Shown: piece by piece, positions 33,727 through 36,575 of the stretch
How the letters are laid out: every line of letters begins with the position of its first letter
How positions within the stretch are numbered: position 1 is the first letter of the stretch
NCBI GenBank assembly: GCA_002746115.1
Contig: NVXL01000003.1
Span: forward strand, 1-36,575
Direction: 5' to 3'
Origin: Alteromonadaceae bacterium
GTDB lineage: Bacteria > Pseudomonadota > Gammaproteobacteria > Pseudomonadales > Cellvibrionaceae
DNA length: 36,575 nucleotides
Translations under genes and position numbers: made by a program
The notes under the pieces: model-generated
What the model was told of the DNA's origin: nothing
The model's input: only the letters and a program-made list of their open reading frames with translations
Databases searched by the model: none

Positions 33727-35502
33727 TTACAGCTGTTTTTTGTGGCTGATTTTTGTGAAAAGGGGGTTAAGCGCGTCTATCTGCTTGCCTCTTAGCTCGA
33801 ATACCGAGAGGGCTTGCGTTGCCGTAATGCACTTCCCTAGGGATAATTGAAAGCTATCTTTATCACGTGACATGGTAATTTCATGTAAGCTTCTGTTAAC
33901 GCAGTGGCTAGGAATAATAATTTGCCATTGCCCATCTTGCGTTATGAGTAAAGCGGGGTGCTTTTTGTTTTTAAGTGCATTAGCATCACTATGCTGGGTG
34001 GAAATGGAGACCGCTTCAGCGTGATCGGCGATGATGCTTAGTTCGATATTAATTTGGCCACGCTCTAAACGTTCAAGTTTGGAGATGCTGGCAAAGGTAT
34101 GTTGCTTGTCAGCGCTGCCTCTATTTGCGTAGGCAACAATGCCCCCTAGGGACATCTGAACCGTATAGTTGGTCTCCTGCGTTTGCAGAATCATTGTGTT
34201 TTTATCGCTGTATAAGCAGTACCATAAGCTCTGTACTTCAGCGGTATCTCCCGCGGGTTGATTAGCTGAGGCGGCTTGCTGATTACGTAAAGAAAAACGC
34301 TGTGCGGCGCTGCGTTTATCGTCGAGTTTTAATTCATAGCACTGATTGAATCCACTGTCGATTGCTAGGTTAACCGCTTTACCTGAGGAAAAATTAAAGT
34401 CCTGATTTTTATTCCATAGTACTCGGGCGTTAAGCGTCTTAAATAAGGAGAGGCGATCTTTTTGTGGAATGTATTCGAATTTTTCCGCATTCGCCATAAT
34501 GTGTTGGGGAGTGTCTTCTTCAGTATCCAAGGCGATACTGATTTTTTGTAGGTCTGATTTGAGTGCTTTGATATTAATCATGCAGCCGGGCGACTGCTTG
34601 CTGTTAGTTTCACATTGTACGCACGGCGCTTTATTTTGGTTGTGTCCCATGACTAATGCGTTAGATTCAAGTAGGGCAGCTTGATCAAGTGTATTAACGC
34701 TCATGGTTTTGGCGTGTGTGCAGATATAAGTACTGAGTATATTTTGCTGTTCTGTCGGGTAGCGAAGCAGGTTAAAATAGCCGAGCAATTGCACGCGAAT
34801 ATAGATCTGTTCAATACTTTCATAAACGGCAGGAACGCCTGATTTAATTTTACAGCGGGTGAGTAGTTGCTTTGCCGATACTTTTTCGTAGGCTAACATG
34901 ACGTGAAATATTTTATTTAGTGTCTGCCAGCTTGCAGGCGTCAGACTTCGGTAGCGCAGCGCGCCAATCGTTTGTTCGAGCTGAATGATTTCCATGGTGC
35001 AAAAGGCGGCTTCGTAGATGCGTTTACGGTTGCGGCCATAATGTCGATTGGGCAGGTCGTAGTCATGTAAAAAAACCAACTGATAGCTTCGTCTAACGTG
35101 GTCGAGGGCTTCAAACGTCAGATCTAGGAGCTGTGACCGTTGTTTGCCGTCGGGCACGCTGCCGTGACTTTGGAATTTTTTAATCAGTTTGGTGGACATA
35201 AGATAAAGATTATGCCAATAAGCTTGGCTTAAAGCCAAGCGTTGTGTCGAATCGATTGGGTAGGCGTTGGTCTGTATTAGGTCTTTTCTGATTTTATCAA
35301 GAACCTCAAAAGGTTTGCTGCTAATTTTATAAAAAACGCTATTAATGGTCTCGACTGAGGTTTCTGGTTTTGCCGCGTATTTGCTACTTGGCGTCAGGGG
35401 GAATTCTAAAGCTAAGGAACGATCCGGGAGTCCTAAGCCTAGGTATCGCATAGCTTTTTTACTAATGGATACGTCTGAATCATACGAAAATTTGGACGTC
35501 AT
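33727..35502 (-). CDS. Large cytoplasmic protein, unrecognised
   Basis: A 591-residue soluble protein with no signal or membrane helix. Residues 40-300 are mainly helical (for example LALSQAYWHNLYLMSTKLI). Residues of about 300-590 are mixed and contain a Cys cluster, APCVQCETNSKQSPGC, and several beta strands. The split into a helical N-half and a beta-rich C-half resembles some c-di-GMP-type effectors, but I see no RxxxR...NxSxxG PilZ signature, so I do not assign one. GGGAG lies eight bases before the ATG, so the start is good. It converges on polB with 56 bases between stops. Confidence 0.6.
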   Translation of the reverse strand: MTSKFSYDSDVSISKKAMRYLGLGLPDRSLALEFPLTPSSKYAAKPETSVETINSVFYKISSKPFEVLDKIRKDLIQTNAYPIDSTQRLALSQAYWHNLYLMSTKLIKKFQSHGSVPDGKQRSQLLDLTFEALDHVRRSYQLVFLHDYDLPNRHYGRNRKRIYEAAFCTMEIIQLEQTIGALRYRSLTPASWQTLNKIFHVMLAYEKVSAKQLLTRCKIKSGVPAVYESIEQIYIRVQLLGYFNLLRYPTEQQNILSTYICTHAKTMSVNTLDQAALLESNALVMGHNQNKAPCVQCETNSKQSPGCMINIKALKSDLQKISIALDTEEDTPQHIMANAEKFEYIPQKDRLSLFKTLNARVLWNKNQDFNFSSGKAVNLAIDSGFNQCYELKLDDKRSAAQRFSLRNQQAASANQPAGDTAEVQSLWYCLYSDKNTMILQTQETNYTVQMSLGGIVAYANRGSADKQHTFASISKLERLERGQINIELSIIADHAEAVSISTQHSDANALKNKKHPALLITQDGQWQIIIPSHCVNRSLHEITMSRDKDSFQLSLGKCITATQALSVFELRGKQIDALNPLFTKISHKKQL

Positions 35503-35690
35503 TTTTGACTCCCTAGGTCAGTGCTTTTTGTCGTTGTCTACCTTCTATTTCATGAATATAGACAATTAGGCGACACGGTGACCAACTATTTTATAATTAG
35601 TTGAACACTGCTGATAACTGCTTATTTTAAAACAGCTTGTAACTCTCAGGTTTTGTAGTTCGTGTGGAGGTATCTGGGGTTTACATAGGA

Positions 35691-35718
35691 AGAAAAATAA
35701 AAGCCCCCGTAAGAGGGC
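35691..35718 (-). terminator. Factor-independent terminator, minus strand
   Basis: On the minus strand GCCCTC, loop TTAC, GGGGGC (35703-35718) forms a six-pair GC-rich stem with one G/U wobble, followed at once by TTTTATTTTT. This is a textbook terminator. No conventional gene lies upstream on that strand, so it must end a small or noncoding transcript. Confidence 0.8.
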
Positions 35719-35772
35719 AAAGGTTGGGAGTCTTAGGTGTCACGGGGCTAAGGTGAAAAGGATTGGTTACCG

Positions 35773-35880
35773 TTACCGTTCTGGTTGATTTCGATGGTAC
35801 CCCTTACTGAGCCTGCAAATAGAGTAGGGTGATACTGTTAATAAAACTACGGCGGTGGCGATGGCCTGAATCAGCCGCAT
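35773..35880 (-). CDS. Putative 35-residue membrane peptide
   Basis: An ATG at 35880 opens a 35-codon frame: a hydrophobic helix (MRLIQAIATAVVLLTVSPYS) followed by a basic tail (CRLSKGYHRNQPER). GGAAAG lies about five bases before the ATG. The frame ends 55 bases before a strong terminator on the same strand. The arrangement supports a short mRNA for a small membrane peptide. The alternative is a noncoding RNA in which the frame is incidental. Confidence 0.4.
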   Translation of the reverse strand: MRLIQAIATAVVLLTVSPYSICRLSKGYHRNQPER

Positions 35881-36500
35881 GATAACTTTCCGGGGTCTAC
35901 TCTGTCGTTATCTAGAGTCGTTGCAGGTAGTGTGCCACTTAACTTATACGGGCTGCTACTTAGCTTACATGAAGCGGCTAAGTAGGAAGGGTTCTATCGA
36001 AATCACTTTGTTTGCTAAATAGGTTTTATGCGCGTAGTTATGCGTATAAGAATTATTGATAAGTGGAGGCTTTGTTCTTTATAGATGATTTGGTTTGGCT
36101 GTTTGTGTTTATAGCTATGTCGATATTCGCGCCATAGTGACAATTTTTGTCTCTTGATTCTGTTCTGCTTAGGTTTTCGTTAGGCTTGTGTGTGGTGCTA
36201 GGTGTGATTTTTAGTTGGTCTCTTATGCCTTTATGTGATCATTTGCGCTCTTGTTTGATTTTATAGTTATAAGTATGCGCGTACAATTATTCCGATTGGC
36301 TTAATCTAACTTAGAATTGTTATTACACTACATTTAACAGGGCAAATAGTTCATATATCTACTATTTTTAATAGAGAGTAAAAAAATACGATACATGGCT
36401 GCCCGGAAGTGTGTGGAGTTGCTACTTAAAATCTATAAAAATACATCTGGCTATAAATTTTTGATTTAAGCTGGACAGCAATCTTGTTGGAGATCGTCGC

Positions 36501-36575
36501 ATGACCAGAAAAAACACTAGTGATACACCTGAAAATATGGATCATAATGACGAATCTAATGGGGGGAATACCAAG
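36501..36575 (+). CDS. Start of a gene cut by the right edge
   Basis: An ATG at 36501 with GGAGA about eight bases upstream opens a frame that runs to the window edge (25 codons, no stop). The visible N-terminus is hydrophilic and rich in Asn, Asp and Glu (MTRKNTSDTPENMDHNDESN) and is not a signal peptide. The product cannot be named from this. Confidence 0.6.
   Translation, partial: MTRKNTSDTPENMDHNDESNGGNTK

Larger units (their letters stand above)
35503..36500. other. Long gene-poor region
   Basis: About 1 kb without a conventional gene. It includes the small minus-strand ORF and its terminator described separately, and an 8-bp inverted repeat CTACTTAG/CTAAGTAG at 35956-35985. From about 36050 on, AT-rich DNA probably carries the promoter of the gene that starts at 36501. 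Confidence 0.4.

Overview
The window reads as chromosomal DNA of a marine, polysaccharide-degrading gammaproteobacterium, most likely Cellvibrionaceae-like (Saccharophagus/Teredinibacter/Cellvibrio relatives). The evidence is a secreted AA10 lytic polysaccharide monooxygenase with a long poly-serine linker and a C-terminal chitin-binding module, a CE2-type esterase lipoprotein, a DUF3012 lipoprotein and typical gammaproteobacterial housekeeping genes (apt, DNA polymerase II, YcaQ-type glycosylase, DUF502). Taxonomy is inferred from protein style only. No rRNA, tRNA or CRISPR array was seen.

Layout. 0-5.6 kb: a left-truncated pilin-like protein, YcaQ-like DNA glycosylase, apt, and small genes (membrane protein, RRM RNA-binding protein, TfoX C-terminal domain protein, DUF4386-like protein, a two-fold repeated membrane protein). 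5.8-9.05 kb is a decaying accessory island. It holds a frameshifted repeat-protein pseudogene with its terminator, a 5'-truncated GHKL ATPase followed by an intact STAS-like DUF4325 protein and a membrane-anchored protein, an IS66 transposase tail, a frameshifted unknown gene and an IS200/IS605 transposase scrap. 9.05-12.2 kb: DUF2059 protein, REC-TPR response regulator and DUF502 membrane protein. 12.2-13.3 kb: a broken secreted-protein remnant and a perfect palindrome in otherwise gene-free DNA. 13.3-18.6 kb: LPMO, an unknown membrane-anchored protein, a large patatin-like phospholipase, CE2 esterase and DUF3012 lipoprotein. 18.7-27.4 kb, all on the minus strand: DUF4331 protein, a two-subunit molybdenum hydroxylase (IorAB type), two paralogous unknown proteins, and a PhyH dioxygenase / methyltransferase / PhyH dioxygenase set. 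27.7-30.7 kb: lipoprotein, MFS transporter and a eukaryote-like GT71 mannosyltransferase-family protein. 31.1-33.7 kb: DNA polymerase II. 33.7-35.5 kb: a large unrecognised protein. 35.5-36.5 kb: about 1 kb without conventional genes, but with a minus-strand terminator behind a 35-codon membrane-peptide ORF. A new gene begins at the right edge.

How genes may work together. The minus-strand run from 27371 to 22981 (PhyH, methyltransferase, PhyH, two paralogous unknowns, with a 4-nt overlap, short gaps and one 79-nt gap) looks like one transcription unit. It may continue into the IorB-IorA oxidoreductase. No described pathway is recognised, and this is the best candidate for an undescribed system. 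The second candidate is the GHKL-DUF4325-membrane protein trio in the island, whose ATPase is truncated here. The LPMO, CE2 esterase and lipoproteins fit extracellular polysaccharide use.
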